Both the position numbers and the translations under genes were made by a program. Positions 8,824 to 18,218 of a stretch of 64,000 nt of DNA are shown here, piece after piece (the first letter of the stretch is position 1; each line of letters opens with the position of its first letter). Below the pieces are notes generated by a model. That model was not told the origin of the DNA. It ran no database searches and saw only the letters and a program-made list of their open reading frames with translations. Source of the DNA: Paracoccus aminovorans (GTDB taxonomy: Bacteria; Pseudomonadota; Alphaproteobacteria; Rhodobacterales; Rhodobacteraceae); NCBI RefSeq assembly GCF_001546115.1, contig NZ_KQ955208.1:1257005-1321004 (forward strand). The letters are read 5' to 3'.

Positions 8824-10971
8824 TTGCTTGTCCCCCAGTTCACGCGCATCGCCGCCGGCCTTGCCCCCGAGCGCGCCGCGCGGGAATCGGCGCAGCGCAA
8901 GTTCGGCAATTTCAAGCTGGACGCGAACAACTTCAGCCATCCCGACCAGCTTGCGGCGCTGCTTGGCCCCTATCGCATGGTCAGCTTCGACCTGTTCGAC
9001 ACGCTGCTCTGGCGCGAGATCGCGCTCGAGGACGTGCATGCCAAGACCGCCGCCTTCGGTGAACGCCTGATCCGGGGCGACGACGGCCCGCTGCCGCGCG
9101 GCCTGCTGCTGCATTCGCGCAGCCGCCATCAGGAGACGCTGAAAAAGGCCGGCATGGCCTCGAAGACCGCCTATCGCAACGAGATCGACCTGGCCGATGT
9201 CTTCGACACCGCGCTGGCGCCCTATATCGCCGACGACGCGCGCCGCGCCCGGGCGGTGGAATCGTTGCTGGCCTATGAGATCGAGACCGAGCATCGGGTG
9301 CTGACCGTCGATCCGGCGATGCGCGACTTCCTCGAGCGGCTGCGCGTGCAGGACAAGGTGCTGGTCCTGGCCTCGGACATGTATTTCTCGGAACGCTGGC
9401 TGCGCGAGCTGCTGACCCGGCTGGACCTGCTGAAATATTTCGACCATGTCTTCGTCTCGGCCACGGTGGGCGTGACCAAGCACAGCGGCAAGCTGTTCGA
9501 CCATATCGACGCCACGCTGGGGTCGGCCGACTGGCGCCGGCTGCACCTGGGCGACAACTGGAACAACGACGTGGTGCAGCCGCGCAAGCACGGCTGGGAC
9601 GCGCTGCACTACATGAATCCCGAAAACGAGATGCGCAAGCACCGGCTGGAGCTGCTGCACAGGCTCGACGCCCATCGCCGCCCGGCGGCGGCGCAGGCGC
9701 TGCTGGCGCAGATCCGCGGCGACAAGCCCGAGGACGGGCTGGTGCGGCTGGTCACGGCCGGCTTCCTCAGCTTTTCGCGGCAGGTGCTGGCCACCGCGCA
9801 ACAGGGCGGCTTTGACCGGGTGCTGTTCCTGACCCGCGACGGCACCATCTATCACCACCTGATCCGCCAGCTGATCGCCGACACCGGCGCCGGGGACACG
9901 CTGGACCTGCCGCAGCTGGCCGACTTGGCCTTCAGCCGCCGCGCCGGGGTGCTGCTGACCTGCCCGCCATGCTCCGACCCGGATTGGGAGCGCTATATCC
10001 GCCACCACATCGGCTGGCTGCGCGGCGGAGGCGCCTCGCTGGGCAGCCTGATGCGGACCTTCGCCCTGTCGCGCGAGGATATGGCCGGCGCGCGCGGGCT
10101 CGACAAATGGGTCGACGCCTATCTGGACGGGCGCGACGATTGCGACGTGGATTTCGCCGCCATCCTGGCCCAGCCGGAGCTGGCGCAGGCGGTCGATGCC
10201 GCGGTGCAGGTCAAGCGCCAGCGCGTCATCGACTACCTCGACCAGCAGGACCTGTTCCTGCCCGACCAGCGCGTGCTGCTGGTCGACATCGGCTATTCCG
10301 GCACGGTGCTGAAATCGCTGTCCGAGCATATGTATGCGCTCGAGGCGCAGGGCCAGCGCCTGGGCAGCCGGCTGGTGATGATGATGTTCGCCGCCAACCG
10401 CTATTTCGCCGGCAACCTTGGCCAGATGCATCCGCGCGCCAGCATGCTGGATCCGGTGATGATCGGCCGCGAGGACTGGCGCCAGCGCGCCGCGGCGCTG
10501 AACTTCGCCTGGCTCGAGCCCTTCGCCGTGGACCGCACCCGCGGCAGCCTGCGCGACTTCCAGCCCGATGCGCAGGGCGTGATGCAGCCGGTCTTCGGCC
10601 CGGCCGGGCTGGACCGCACCCCGATCACCCGCGAGCGCATCCTGGCGACCGCGCGCGAGGTCGATGCCGTGCTGCGCCGCTCGCCCATGCCCGACCGCGA
10701 GGCCGAGGCGACGATCGGTCGCGGCATCTCGGACTGCTTCTCGCACCCGCGTCGCGACACGCTGCAGGCCGTGGACGGGCTGACCCATCACGCCGGCCTG
10801 ACCGAGGTGGTCGAGGGCGGCATGCTGGCCCGCGTCCGGCCCTGGCGGCTGCGCAGCGACCTGGCGCGCTGCATGCGCGAGGATCGCTGGGTGCAGGGCA
10901 GCATGGCCGCCAGCCGGCTGGGCTGGCTGAACCCGCTGCTGAACCGCATCATCGGTATCACCACCCGATGA
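8824..10971 (+). CDS. HAD-superfamily hydrolase-like protein of a surface-glycan locus
   Basis: Near the N-terminus MVSFDLFDTLLWRE is the HAD motif I (DxxxT-like: D-L-F-D-T), with LVLASDMYFSERW as motif II and LHLGDNWNNDVVQPRKHGW as the motif III/IV region. The C-terminal ~400 residues, including FLTRDGTIYHHLIRQL and LLVDIGYSGTVLKSL, are typical of the large HAD-related proteins (COG5610-like) found with glycosyltransferases. The role is probably in modifying or assembling a surface polysaccharide; the substrate is unknown. I prefer TTG 8824 because GAGGCGG precedes it and a promoter overlaps the longer frame; ATG 8704 would add 40 residues (755 in all). It overlaps the next gene by 4 nt (ATGA), so the two are translationally coupled. 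Confidence 0.8.
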   Translation: MLVPQFTRIAAGLAPERAARESAQRKFGNFKLDANNFSHPDQLAALLGPYRMVSFDLFDTLLWREIALEDVHAKTAAFGERLIRGDDGPLPRGLLLHSRSRHQETLKKAGMASKTAYRNEIDLADVFDTALAPYIADDARRARAVESLLAYEIETEHRVLTVDPAMRDFLERLRVQDKVLVLASDMYFSERWLRELLTRLDLLKYFDHVFVSATVGVTKHSGKLFDHIDATLGSADWRRLHLGDNWNNDVVQPRKHGWDALHYMNPENEMRKHRLELLHRLDAHRRPAAAQALLAQIRGDKPEDGLVRLVTAGFLSFSRQVLATAQQGGFDRVLFLTRDGTIYHHLIRQLIADTGAGDTLDLPQLADLAFSRRAGVLLTCPPCSDPDWERYIRHHIGWLRGGGASLGSLMRTFALSREDMAGARGLDKWVDAYLDGRDDCDVDFAAILAQPELAQAVDAAVQVKRQRVIDYLDQQDLFLPDQRVLLVDIGYSGTVLKSLSEHMYALEAQGQRLGSRLVMMMFAANRYFAGNLGQMHPRASMLDPVMIGREDWRQRAAALNFAWLEPFAVDRTRGSLRDFQPDAQGVMQPVFGPAGLDRTPITRERILATAREVDAVLRRSPMPDREAEATIGRGISDCFSHPRRDTLQAVDGLTHHAGLTEVVEGGMLARVRPWRLRSDLARCMREDRWVQGSMAASRLGWLNPLLNRIIGITTR

Positions 10972-12668
10972 AAATCCTGTTCTACAACTGGGCGCAGTTC
11001 GACAACCCGACCATGGCGGGCGGCGGCGTCACCATGTATCTGCGTAACATCATCGACGAACTGCTGTCGCGCGACGGCATCGAGGTCTATTTCCTGTCCT
11101 CGGGCGACAAGTATCGCTTCTTCGACCGCAAGCCCCGGATCGAGCCGACCGCGAACGTCTATGGCAACCCGCGGCTCAAGACCTTCACGCTATACAATTC
11201 GCCGATCAAGGCGCCGGCGCATGACGCCTTCTATTCGGTCGACCAATGGTTGCGCGACGATGTCACGCCGCGGCTGATCGGCGCATTCATCCAGGCGCAT
11301 GGCCCGTTCGACGCCTTCCACATCCACAACCTGGAAGGCATCGGCTCGGGCGTGCTGGCGCTGCCCAAGGGCGACAAGCTGCGGCGGCTGTTCTATACCT
11401 TCCACAATTACATGCCGGTCTGCCCGCAGATCGAGCTGCTCTACGACAACCGCCTGCCCTGCACCGATTATCACGACGGCGCCCGCTGCACCGGCTGCCT
11501 GGGCCACGACCGGCGCATGGCCGACCTGATCGCCTTCGACCGCGTCGGCGCCGCGCTCAAGGGGCGCGGGCTGGCCGGGCATCCGCTGGGCGGCTTCCTG
11601 TTCGACGCCTTCGCCGGCACCAAGTCCTGGGCCAAGGCGTTGCGCAACCTGTTCAACGACCTGCGCCACGGCTTGCGCACCCGCTTCCGCCACTGGCACC
11701 TGCGGCCCAGGACCGAGCCGGGGCGCACGAACTCCTGGCAGGCGACGCCGCGCACGCCCGACCCGGTGCCGCTGCCGCCGCGCGACCCGATCCTGGACAG
11801 CACCGCCTATCGGCAATGGCGCGAGGCGAACGGCCGCGCGCTGCATGACAATGCCGACGGCATCTTCGCGGTCTCGGACCTCTGCGGCCAGACCGCCATG
11901 CGCTTCCTGCCGCCCGGCACCCGGGTCGAGACCCTGCTCTTGCCCATCGACATCGAGATCCCGCTCTCGGAACGGCAGGAGCTGCGCGACACGCGCGAGA
12001 TCCTGCGCGCCAAGGTCAATCCCCCGGCCGCGGAGGACGAGGACGACATCGCCCCGGCCGGCGCCCGCCAGGCCTCGAACGCGCCCGAAGGCGTCACCCT
12101 GTCCTTCATCGGCTATGACATCCCGTCGAAGGGCCTGCCCTTCCTGATCGACGCGCTGGCCCAGATCGACGATCCGTTCTATCGCGACCATGTCGACCTG
12201 TTGATCGTCGCCCGCATGGGGCCGCAGCGCGAACGCCAGCTCGCGCAGCTTGAGACCCGGTTCCGCAGCGTGCGGATCGTGCCCAGCTATGCGCGCGAGC
12301 AGATCGCGGCGCTGTCGCAGCTGATCGACCTGAACGTGGTGCCCTCGATCTGGTGGGAGACCTTCAACCAGGTCACGGTCGAGCTGGCGCGCCTGGGCGT
12401 GCCCTCGCTGGTTTCAAGCCATGTCGGCGCCAAGCAGACCCTGACCCGGCCCGAGGACTTCGTCTTCGAGGCCGGCGACGCCGCCGATTTCCGCGCCAAG
12501 CTGGACCGGCTGGTGCGCGACCCGGCCCTGCGCGACAGCTTCTTCGACGAGGAACTGCAGATGCCCTCGCTGGCCCAGCACGTGGACTGGCTGCTGGAGC
12601 GGTATCGGGGAAAACAGCAAGACGAGGCAGGTCACATCGGTGACGTTACTGAAAGGATGACAGGCTAG
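10968..12668 (+). CDS. Glycosyltransferase family 4 (GT-B) protein
   Basis: The 566-residue product opens with MKILFYNWAQFDNPTMAGGG, the nucleotide-sugar transferase start with a glycine loop, then FHIHNLEGIGSGVL and FYTFHNYMPVCPQ, which recall the HxH-type acceptor region of GT4 enzymes. Residues LPCTDYHDGARCTGC resemble a small metal-binding or disulfide insert. The C-terminal half has FIGYDIPSKGLPFLI and the EX7E motif in WWETFNQVTVELARLG. It should transfer a sugar from a nucleotide donor in the cytoplasm for a surface glycan. It lies between the HAD-like and the sulfotransferase genes, 3 nt from the latter. Confidence 0.85.
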   Translation: MKILFYNWAQFDNPTMAGGGVTMYLRNIIDELLSRDGIEVYFLSSGDKYRFFDRKPRIEPTANVYGNPRLKTFTLYNSPIKAPAHDAFYSVDQWLRDDVTPRLIGAFIQAHGPFDAFHIHNLEGIGSGVLALPKGDKLRRLFYTFHNYMPVCPQIELLYDNRLPCTDYHDGARCTGCLGHDRRMADLIAFDRVGAALKGRGLAGHPLGGFLFDAFAGTKSWAKALRNLFNDLRHGLRTRFRHWHLRPRTEPGRTNSWQATPRTPDPVPLPPRDPILDSTAYRQWREANGRALHDNADGIFAVSDLCGQTAMRFLPPGTRVETLLLPIDIEIPLSERQELRDTREILRAKVNPPAAEDEDDIAPAGARQASNAPEGVTLSFIGYDIPSKGLPFLIDALAQIDDPFYRDHVDLLIVARMGPQRERQLAQLETRFRSVRIVPSYAREQIAALSQLIDLNVVPSIWWETFNQVTVELARLGVPSLVSSHVGAKQTLTRPEDFVFEAGDAADFRAKLDRLVRDPALRDSFFDEELQMPSLAQHVDWLLERYRGKQQDEAGHIGDVTERMTG

Positions 12669-12671
12669 AAC

Positions 12672-13553
12672 ATGCGCGGATATCTGTTCTGCATCGGAGC
12701 GGCGAAATCAGGGACGACCTGGCTTTATGAGCAATTGCGCCACTCGCCGGAGATCTATTTCAGCCCAGAAAAAGAGCTGCATTATTTCTTCTCCCGCTAT
12801 GGCAGTTTCGATCGCCTGCCCAACAACACCCGCTTCAGGTCGCTTCAAGCCTTTGTCAATCTGGCGGCACAGAACTATCAGTCAAAGCTTCCCGACGGCG
12901 AATATGCACGCAAGTTTTCGTTCTTCGAGAAGAACCTCAGTTGGTATCAGAATTTCGCCAGGGGTCCGGTCTGCGACAGCTGGTATCGTCAGCTTTTCGG
13001 CGACGCCCGCCCGCATCAATATGCCTGTGACTTCAGCCCCTCGACCAGCAAGATCGGCCTTGATGGCGTCCATGCCATCCGAGCGCTGGGACCTAATGTC
13101 AAACTCATCTACATCCTGCGCAATCCGGTAAAGCGGCTTTGGTCGCATCTGAAGTTCCATGCAGAATTCATGGGCCGCTGGGAGGAAGTCAGAAACTATT
13201 CCCCTGACCAGATGCTTCGTTTTATCAAGGACTTCGATCTGGATGAGGACGGTAAGTATGCGCGGCATCTGGAGCGGTTCCTTCAGGTCTTTGACCGCAA
13301 GGACGTTCTCGTGCTGGACTTCGACGATATCAGATCCGAACCGACCGGTCTGATGGCCAAGGTTGCAGACTTCCTCGATATCCGTCCCTTGCAGCTTCCC
13401 GAAAGCGCGCGCGAAGCCGTCAACGTCAGTTCGCGCATGGATATGCCGCAGGGCCTGCTGGATGGCTTCAAGTCCGAGATGCTTAGGGACACCCGAATCC
13501 TGGACGGTTTGGGCGTCGACTTCGTGCGGAAATGGTATTCCAGCTTGGAATAA
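12672..13553 (+). CDS. Sulfotransferase (PAPS-dependent) family protein
   Basis: The 293-residue protein has the PAPS 5'-phosphosulfate loop FCIGAAKSGTTWLYEQL at residues ~6-22 and the 3'-phosphate motif IYILRNPVKRLWSH near residue 150. Such enzymes move sulfate from PAPS to hydroxyl or amino groups, often of carbohydrates. There is no signal peptide, so it acts in the cytoplasm or at the inner membrane. It follows the glycosyltransferase by 3 nt, so the glycan made here is probably sulfated. Its codon use is less GC-rich than that of its neighbours, suggesting more recent acquisition or exchange. The acceptor is unknown. Confidence 0.85.
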   Translation: MRGYLFCIGAAKSGTTWLYEQLRHSPEIYFSPEKELHYFFSRYGSFDRLPNNTRFRSLQAFVNLAAQNYQSKLPDGEYARKFSFFEKNLSWYQNFARGPVCDSWYRQLFGDARPHQYACDFSPSTSKIGLDGVHAIRALGPNVKLIYILRNPVKRLWSHLKFHAEFMGRWEEVRNYSPDQMLRFIKDFDLDEDGKYARHLERFLQVFDRKDVLVLDFDDIRSEPTGLMAKVADFLDIRPLQLPESAREAVNVSSRMDMPQGLLDGFKSEMLRDTRILDGLGVDFVRKWYSSLE

Positions 13554-13561
13554 CAGTCGTC

Positions 13562-14512
13562 CTACCTCGGCGCCGCCGCCCGGCGCAGGCGGTCGTTGAC
13601 CGCGGCGCCGAGGCCGGTCTCGGGCACCGGCGCCACCGCGATGGGGCGGCCGTCCGCATCGGCGCGGTGCAAGAGCTCGAACAGCCGCGCCGCCGCCTCG
13701 GTCGGGTCGCCCGCCTCGCTCAGCGACATCTCGCCGGCGATGGGGCCGAAGCCGATCAGCAGCTCGCCCGGGCGCGCCTCGCGCGCGTCCAGCCGCACCG
13801 GGGCACGGGGCGCGTAATGGCTGGTCAGCTGGCCGGGCGCGCTCGGCGCGGCGGCGTCCAGCACCGGACGGGCCAGCGGACGGCCCAGCACCGCCTCGAT
13901 CGCCTCGGCGGCGACGCCGCCCGGGCGCAGCAGCGCCGGCGCGCCATCGACCCAGCCCAGGATCGTCGATTCCACCCCGACCGGACAGGGCCCGGCATCC
14001 AGGACCGCGGCGATGCGGCCGCCAAGCCCGGTCTCGGGGTCGGCGACATGGGCCGCGGCGGTCGGGCTGATCCGCCCCGAGGGGTTGGCCGAAGGCGCCG
14101 CCAGCGGCCCGCCGAAAGCGCGCAGCAGATCGCGCGCCACCGCCAGCGCCGGCACCCGGATCGCCACCGTGGAAAGCCCCGCCGTGACCAGTCCGGCGAT
14201 GCCCGCGCCCGGCCGCAAGGGCAGCACCAGCGTCAGCGCCCCCGGCCAGAAGGCCCGCGCCAAGGCCAGCGCCGGGGCGTCGAACACCGCGATGCGCTCG
14301 GCCGCGGCCAGGTCGGGCAGATGCACGATCAACGGGTTGAAGGCGGGCCGGCCCTTGGCCTCATAGATCGCGGCCACGGCGCGCGGGTTGCGCGCGTCGC
14401 CGGCCAGCCCATAGACCGTCTCGGTCGGGATCGCGACCAGCGCGCCCTGCGCCAGCAGCGCGGCGGCGGCGGCGATGCCGTGGGAATCGGGCTTCAGGAT
14501 CCGGGTCTTCAT
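13562..14512 (-). CDS. Threonylcarbamoyl-AMP synthase (Sua5/YwlC type)
   Basis: Sua5 makes threonylcarbamoyl-AMP from threonine, bicarbonate and ATP, the first step of the t6A37 modification of tRNAs that read ANN codons. ALVAIPTETVYGLAGDA near residue 25, KGRPAFNPLIVHL and PLAAPSANPSGRISPT are the YrdC-domain substrate and ATP contacts. The length (316) and a C-terminal domain after ~210 residues (GQLTSHYAPRAPVRL) place it with the long Sua5 form rather than the short TsaC. The ATG at 14512 is chosen because the YrdC fold begins directly after MKTRILKPD. It ends head-on 8 nt from the sulfotransferase gene. Confidence 0.93.
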   Translation of the reverse strand: MKTRILKPDSHGIAAAAALLAQGALVAIPTETVYGLAGDARNPRAVAAIYEAKGRPAFNPLIVHLPDLAAAERIAVFDAPALALARAFWPGALTLVLPLRPGAGIAGLVTAGLSTVAIRVPALAVARDLLRAFGGPLAAPSANPSGRISPTAAAHVADPETGLGGRIAAVLDAGPCPVGVESTILGWVDGAPALLRPGGVAAEAIEAVLGRPLARPVLDAAAPSAPGQLTSHYAPRAPVRLDAREARPGELLIGFGPIAGEMSLSEAGDPTEAAARLFELLHRADADGRPIAVAPVPETGLGAAVNDRLRRAAAPR

Positions 14513-14626
14513 GCCGTTACGTGAGGTTGCGGTTGCTGGCCACCGGCCGGCACCTATGATCGGGAACAAGGGATCAGTTACGCGCCAGAGCCGCATTTGC
14601 CAAGGCGCCAGAGGGAGAGAAGTCGG

Positions 14627-16318
14627 ATGGCTTACCAGGCGCCGGTCGAGCAGATCGCATTCATCCTGAACCGGATCGTGGCCTTTCCACAGTTGGCCGA
14701 AACCGAGACCTTTGCCGAGGCCACGCCCGAGACCCTGGCCGCCGTGCTGTCCGAGGCCGGAAAGCTGGCGACCGAGGTGATCGCGCCGGTCAACCGCGCC
14801 GGCGACCTGACGCCCGCGCGGCTGGAGAACGGCAGGCTGCGTTCCTCGCCCGGCTATGCCGAGGCCTTCCGGGCCCTGGCCGAGGGCGGCTGGATCGGCA
14901 TCGCCGCCAATCCGGAATACGGCGGCATGGGCCTGCCGCAGGCGCTGAACATGGCGGTCGGCGAGATGGTCGCCTCGGGCTGCCTGGCCTTGCAGCTGAA
15001 CCCGCTCTTGACCCAGGGCCAGATCGAGGCGCTGGAGCATCACGGCAGCGACGCGCTGAAATCGCTCTATCTGCCGAAGCTGATCTCGGGCGAGTGGTCG
15101 GGCACGATGAACCTGACCGAGCCGCAGGCCGGTTCCGACGTCGGCGCGCTGACCACCCGCGCCGAACGGGCCGAGGACGGCAGCTATCGCGTCACCGGGC
15201 AAAAGATCTTCATCACCTGGGGCGACAGCGACGTGACGGAGAACGTCTGCCACCTGGTGCTGGCCCGCCTGCCCGACGGCGGCAAGGGCACGCGCGGCAT
15301 CAGCCTGTTCATGGTGCCGAAGTTCATCCCCGACGCGGACGGCAACCCCGGCGTCGCCAACGACCTGCGCGTCGTCAGCTTGGAGCACAAGCTGGGCATC
15401 CACGGCTCGCCCACCTGCGTGATGAGCTTCGAGGGCGCCAAGGGCTGGCTGGTAGGCGAAGAGCACAAGGGCATGGCCGCCATGTTCACCATGATGAACT
15501 GCGCCCGTTTGGGCGTCGGCGTGCAGGGCGTGGCGCAGGCCGAGGCGGCATTGCAGCAGGCCGTGGCCTATGCCGCCGAGCGCAACCAGATGGGCCCGAT
15601 CATCCGCCACCCCGACGTGCGCCGGATGCTGGCCGAATCGCGGGCCGAGGTCTTTGCCGCCCGCGCCATCTGCATGGCCTGCGCCGTGGCGCTGGACATG
15701 GCGCGGGCCACCGGGTCCGAGGACTGGGCGGCACGCGGCGCGCTGCTGACCCCGATCGCCAAGGCGCATGGCACCGATGTCGGCATTCGCGTCGCGGATA
15801 CCGCGGTGCAGGTGCATGGCGGCATGGGCTATATCGAGGAGACCGGCGCGGCGCAGTATCTGCGCGACGTGCGCATCACCGCGATCTACGAGGGCACGAA
15901 CGGCATCCAGGCCATGGACCTGGTCGGCCGCAAGCTGATGGACGGCGGCGCGGCGGCGATGGCGCTGCTGGACGAGATCCTCGACGGTGCCAAGGCGGCG
16001 CAGGCCGAGGAGCCGGAACTGGCGAATCAGGTCTGGCAGGCGGCCGAGACCCTGCGCGAGGCGACGCTGGAACTGCTCGACCGCGACCTGGACGAGCGTT
16101 TCGCCGGCGCCGTACCCTATCTTGCCGCCTTCGCCCGGGTGCTGGGCGGGCATTTCCACCTGCGCGCCGCGACCGGCGGCGGCAGCAAGGCGCTGGCCCG
16201 GGTCTATATCGCCCGCATCCTGCCGCATTTCGCCGCCGACCTGGCCGCCGCCCGCGCCGGGCTGGCCGATCTGCAAGCGCTTGACGAGGCGGTGTTCGCG
16301 GGCCAAATGGCCGGGTGA
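14627..16318 (+). CDS. Acyl-CoA dehydrogenase with C-terminal extension
   Basis: This 563-residue FAD enzyme oxidises an acyl-CoA to the 2-enoyl-CoA and passes electrons to ETF, whose quinone oxidoreductase is encoded at 21713. Marks are MNLTEPQAGSDVGALTTRAE (FAD/substrate binding), GIHGSPTCVMSFEGAKGWLV, and DVRITAIYEGTNGIQAMDL, with the glutamate expected as catalytic base. The extra ~110 C-terminal residues place it with the large FadE/DmdC-like group; the chain-length preference is not readable. MAYQAPVEQ at 14627 is chosen over an upstream start because GAGGGAGAGAAG lies just before it. It overlaps the next gene by 4 nt (GTGA). Confidence 0.92.
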   Translation: MAYQAPVEQIAFILNRIVAFPQLAETETFAEATPETLAAVLSEAGKLATEVIAPVNRAGDLTPARLENGRLRSSPGYAEAFRALAEGGWIGIAANPEYGGMGLPQALNMAVGEMVASGCLALQLNPLLTQGQIEALEHHGSDALKSLYLPKLISGEWSGTMNLTEPQAGSDVGALTTRAERAEDGSYRVTGQKIFITWGDSDVTENVCHLVLARLPDGGKGTRGISLFMVPKFIPDADGNPGVANDLRVVSLEHKLGIHGSPTCVMSFEGAKGWLVGEEHKGMAAMFTMMNCARLGVGVQGVAQAEAALQQAVAYAAERNQMGPIIRHPDVRRMLAESRAEVFAARAICMACAVALDMARATGSEDWAARGALLTPIAKAHGTDVGIRVADTAVQVHGGMGYIEETGAAQYLRDVRITAIYEGTNGIQAMDLVGRKLMDGGAAAMALLDEILDGAKAAQAEEPELANQVWQAAETLREATLELLDRDLDERFAGAVPYLAAFARVLGGHFHLRAATGGGSKALARVYIARILPHFAADLAAARAGLADLQALDEAVFAGQMAG

Positions 16319-17337
16319 TACGCAGCGAGACCCATACCATTCCGCCCGAGGGCGAGGCGCATGAGATCGCCCCCGGCGTGCTGTGGCTGCAAATGCCGCT
16401 GCCCTTCAAGCCCGATGCGGTGAACGTCTATGCCTTCCGTGACGCCGAGGGCTGGACGCTGGTCGATACCGGGCTCGACAGCCGCCGCGGCCGGGCGCTG
16501 TGGCAAAGGATTCTGCAAGGCCCGCTGGCCGGGGCGCCGGTGACGCGGGTCATCGCCACCCATCACCATATCGACCACATGGGGCTGGCCGGCTGGTTCC
16601 AGGCCCAGGGGGCCGAGCTCTGGACCTCGCGCACGGCCTGGCTGATGGCGCGGATGGGGGTGCTGGACCTGCAGGAGCGGCCGACGCCGCAGGCGCTGGC
16701 CTTCTGGCGCCGCGCCGGCATGCCGGCCGAGATCATCGAGGAGCGCAGCGGCGAGCGGCCCTTCAACAGCGCCGATTTCTGCGCCCCGCTGCCGCCCGGC
16801 TATCGCCGGCTGCGCGAGGGCCAGCAGATCGCCTTCGGCAACCGGCGCTGGATCGTGCGCATGGGCAATGGCCATGCGCCCGAGCATGTGACGCTGTGGT
16901 CCTTGGACGACGATCTGGTCATCGGCGGCGACCAGCTTCTGGCGACGATCTCGCCCAATCTTGGCGTCTATCCGACCGAGCCCGAGGCCGATACCGTGGG
17001 CGACTGGCTGGAAAGCTGCGCGCGGCTGGCGGAGTTCGCCACGCCGCAGCAGCTGATCCTGCCCGGCCACAAGCTGCCCTATCGCGGCCTGCCGACCCGG
17101 CTGCGCCAGCTGGCCGAGAACCAGCGCGCCGCGCTGAACCGCGTGGTCGAGGCACTGCGGCCCGGCCCGCTCAGCGCCGCGGGCTGCTTTCCGGCGCTCT
17201 ATCGCCGGCACATCGCCAAGCCGGAATTCGGCCTCGCGCTGGCCGAGGCGGTGGGCCATATCAACCACCTGCGCGCCAGCGGCCGGGTGTGGCACGCCGG
17301 CACATCCGAAACCGGCGCCGCGCTTTGGGGGGCGTGA
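16315..17337 (+). CDS. MBL-fold metallo-hydrolase
   Basis: The 340-residue protein carries the metallo-beta-lactamase metal motif as [14 protein letters not shown] near residue 83, then [12 protein letters not shown] and PGHKLPYRG as further histidine ligands. The C-terminal ~90 residues are helical, as in hydrolases acting on thioesters or lactones; a thioesterase-like role next to an acyl-CoA dehydrogenase is an inference. The GTG start overlaps the stop of the upstream gene, so the two are probably translated together. It is cytosolic, with no signal peptide. Confidence 0.85.
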   Translation: MIRSETHTIPPEGEAHEIAPGVLWLQMPLPFKPDAVNVYAFRDAEGWTLVDTGLDSRRGRALWQRILQGPLAGAPVTRVIATHHHIDHMGLAGWFQAQGAELWTSRTAWLMARMGVLDLQERPTPQALAFWRRAGMPAEIIEERSGERPFNSADFCAPLPPGYRRLREGQQIAFGNRRWIVRMGNGHAPEHVTLWSLDDDLVIGGDQLLATISPNLGVYPTEPEADTVGDWLESCARLAEFATPQQLILPGHKLPYRGLPTRLRQLAENQRAALNRVVEALRPGPLSAAGCFPALYRRHIAKPEFGLALAEAVGHINHLRASGRVWHAGTSETGAALWGA

Positions 17338-17396
17338 CAGGCCGGCCGGCTTGCGCTATCCCTTGGCCCGACGCATCGCATTCGACGGACAGGATC

Positions 17397-17549
17397 ATGG
17401 CCTCGCATCACGAAATCACCGAACACAAGCACGGCGAAATGGACATCCGCGCCCACCAGGCGACCTTTGCCGGCTTCATCAAGGCCGCGACCTGGGTCTG
17501 CGTGCTGAGCATCGCCGTCCTGGTGTTCATGGCGCTCAGCAACGCCTGA
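17397..17549 (+). CDS. ctaH: aa3-type cytochrome c oxidase subunit IV
   Basis: The 50-residue product, [20 protein letters not shown] and onward, has a polar His-rich start and one membrane helix ([18 protein letters not shown]). It closely recalls the tiny subunit IV that co-purifies with the Paracoccus denitrificans aa3 oxidase, a single-helix protein not needed for catalysis. The oxidase core genes are not in the window, so the gene stands alone, as in related species. The length and the distinctive N-terminus make the call firm; small differences from my memory of the P. denitrificans protein suggest another Paracoccus species. Confidence 0.92.
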   Translation: MASHHEITEHKHGEMDIRAHQATFAGFIKAATWVCVLSIAVLVFMALSNA

Positions 17550-17570
17550 CCCAGACCGGAGATCCGAATC

Positions 17571-18218
17571 ATGCAAAGGCGTGCCTTCCTTGCGCTGGCG
17601 CTGCCGGCCGCGCTTGCGGCTTGCGGTGCCGACCACAAATGGGCCAGCGACGAGGCCCTGCGCCAGGCGCGCTATGTCACGAACGAGCCGCCGTCGATCA
17701 CGCTTTTCACCGTGATCGGCATTCCGCGCGGCGAAGGCGGGCATTCCGCGCTGATGATCAACGGCAGCCAGCGGGTGATCTATGACCCGGCCGGCAGCTG
17801 GGAACATCCCGCCATCCCCGAGCGGGGCGACGTGCTTTACGGCATCACCCCGAACTTCAAGAACTTCTACATCGACTACCACGCGCGCGAGACCTATTGG
17901 GTCGCCGAGGACACCGTGCCGGTGTCGCTGGCCGTGGCCGATGCCGCCATCCGCGCGGTCGAGGCGCAGGGCGCCTCGAACAAGAGCTTCTGCGCCGTGA
18001 ACACCGGCCAGGCGCTGCGCAAGGTGCCGGGCTTTGCCGGCGCGCCCACGGGGCTGTCGCCGCTGAAGCTGCGCGACTGGTTCCTGACCCTGCCCGGCGT
18101 GCAGTCCAGAAAGCACATGGACGGCGATCCGGCCAACAACCACAACGTGCTGGTGCGGCAGAAAAGCGGCGTGATCGAGGGTTACGGCCAGGACGGCCAG
18201 CTTCACCCGATCAGGTAA
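17571..18218 (+). CDS. Putative lipoprotein, twin-Arg-like start, function unknown
   Basis: The 215-residue protein begins MQRRAFLALALPAALAACGA, a signal sequence with a lipobox (LAAC), so the mature form should be lipid-anchored at Cys18. The body has GEGGHSALMING and YDPAGSWEHP early and ends DPANNHNVLVRQKSG. The GHSALMI and SFCAVNTGQAL stretches could supply a His and a Cys for a papain-like fold, but this is conjecture. It follows ctaH by 21 nt. It ends head-on with azlD, overlapping it by 16 nt. Confidence 0.75.
   Translation: MQRRAFLALALPAALAACGADHKWASDEALRQARYVTNEPPSITLFTVIGIPRGEGGHSALMINGSQRVIYDPAGSWEHPAIPERGDVLYGITPNFKNFYIDYHARETYWVAEDTVPVSLAVADAAIRAVEAQGASNKSFCAVNTGQALRKVPGFAGAPTGLSPLKLRDWFLTLPGVQSRKHMDGDPANNHNVLVRQKSGVIEGYGQDGQLHPIR

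Noticed and set aside
8752..10791. A 679-codon open frame on the minus strand
   Set aside because: It is the antisense shadow of the HAD gene, rich in His, Gln and Arg as expected from GC-rich reverse frames, with no motif.
13562..16306. A 914-codon minus-strand frame covering Sua5 and more
   Set aside because: Only its last ~316 codons are Sua5; the rest is antisense to the acyl-CoA dehydrogenase.
16555..16600. MBL hydrolase THHHIDHMG as a damaged metal motif
   Set aside because: It still provides the HxHxDH pattern (H-H-I-D-H), a normal family form.
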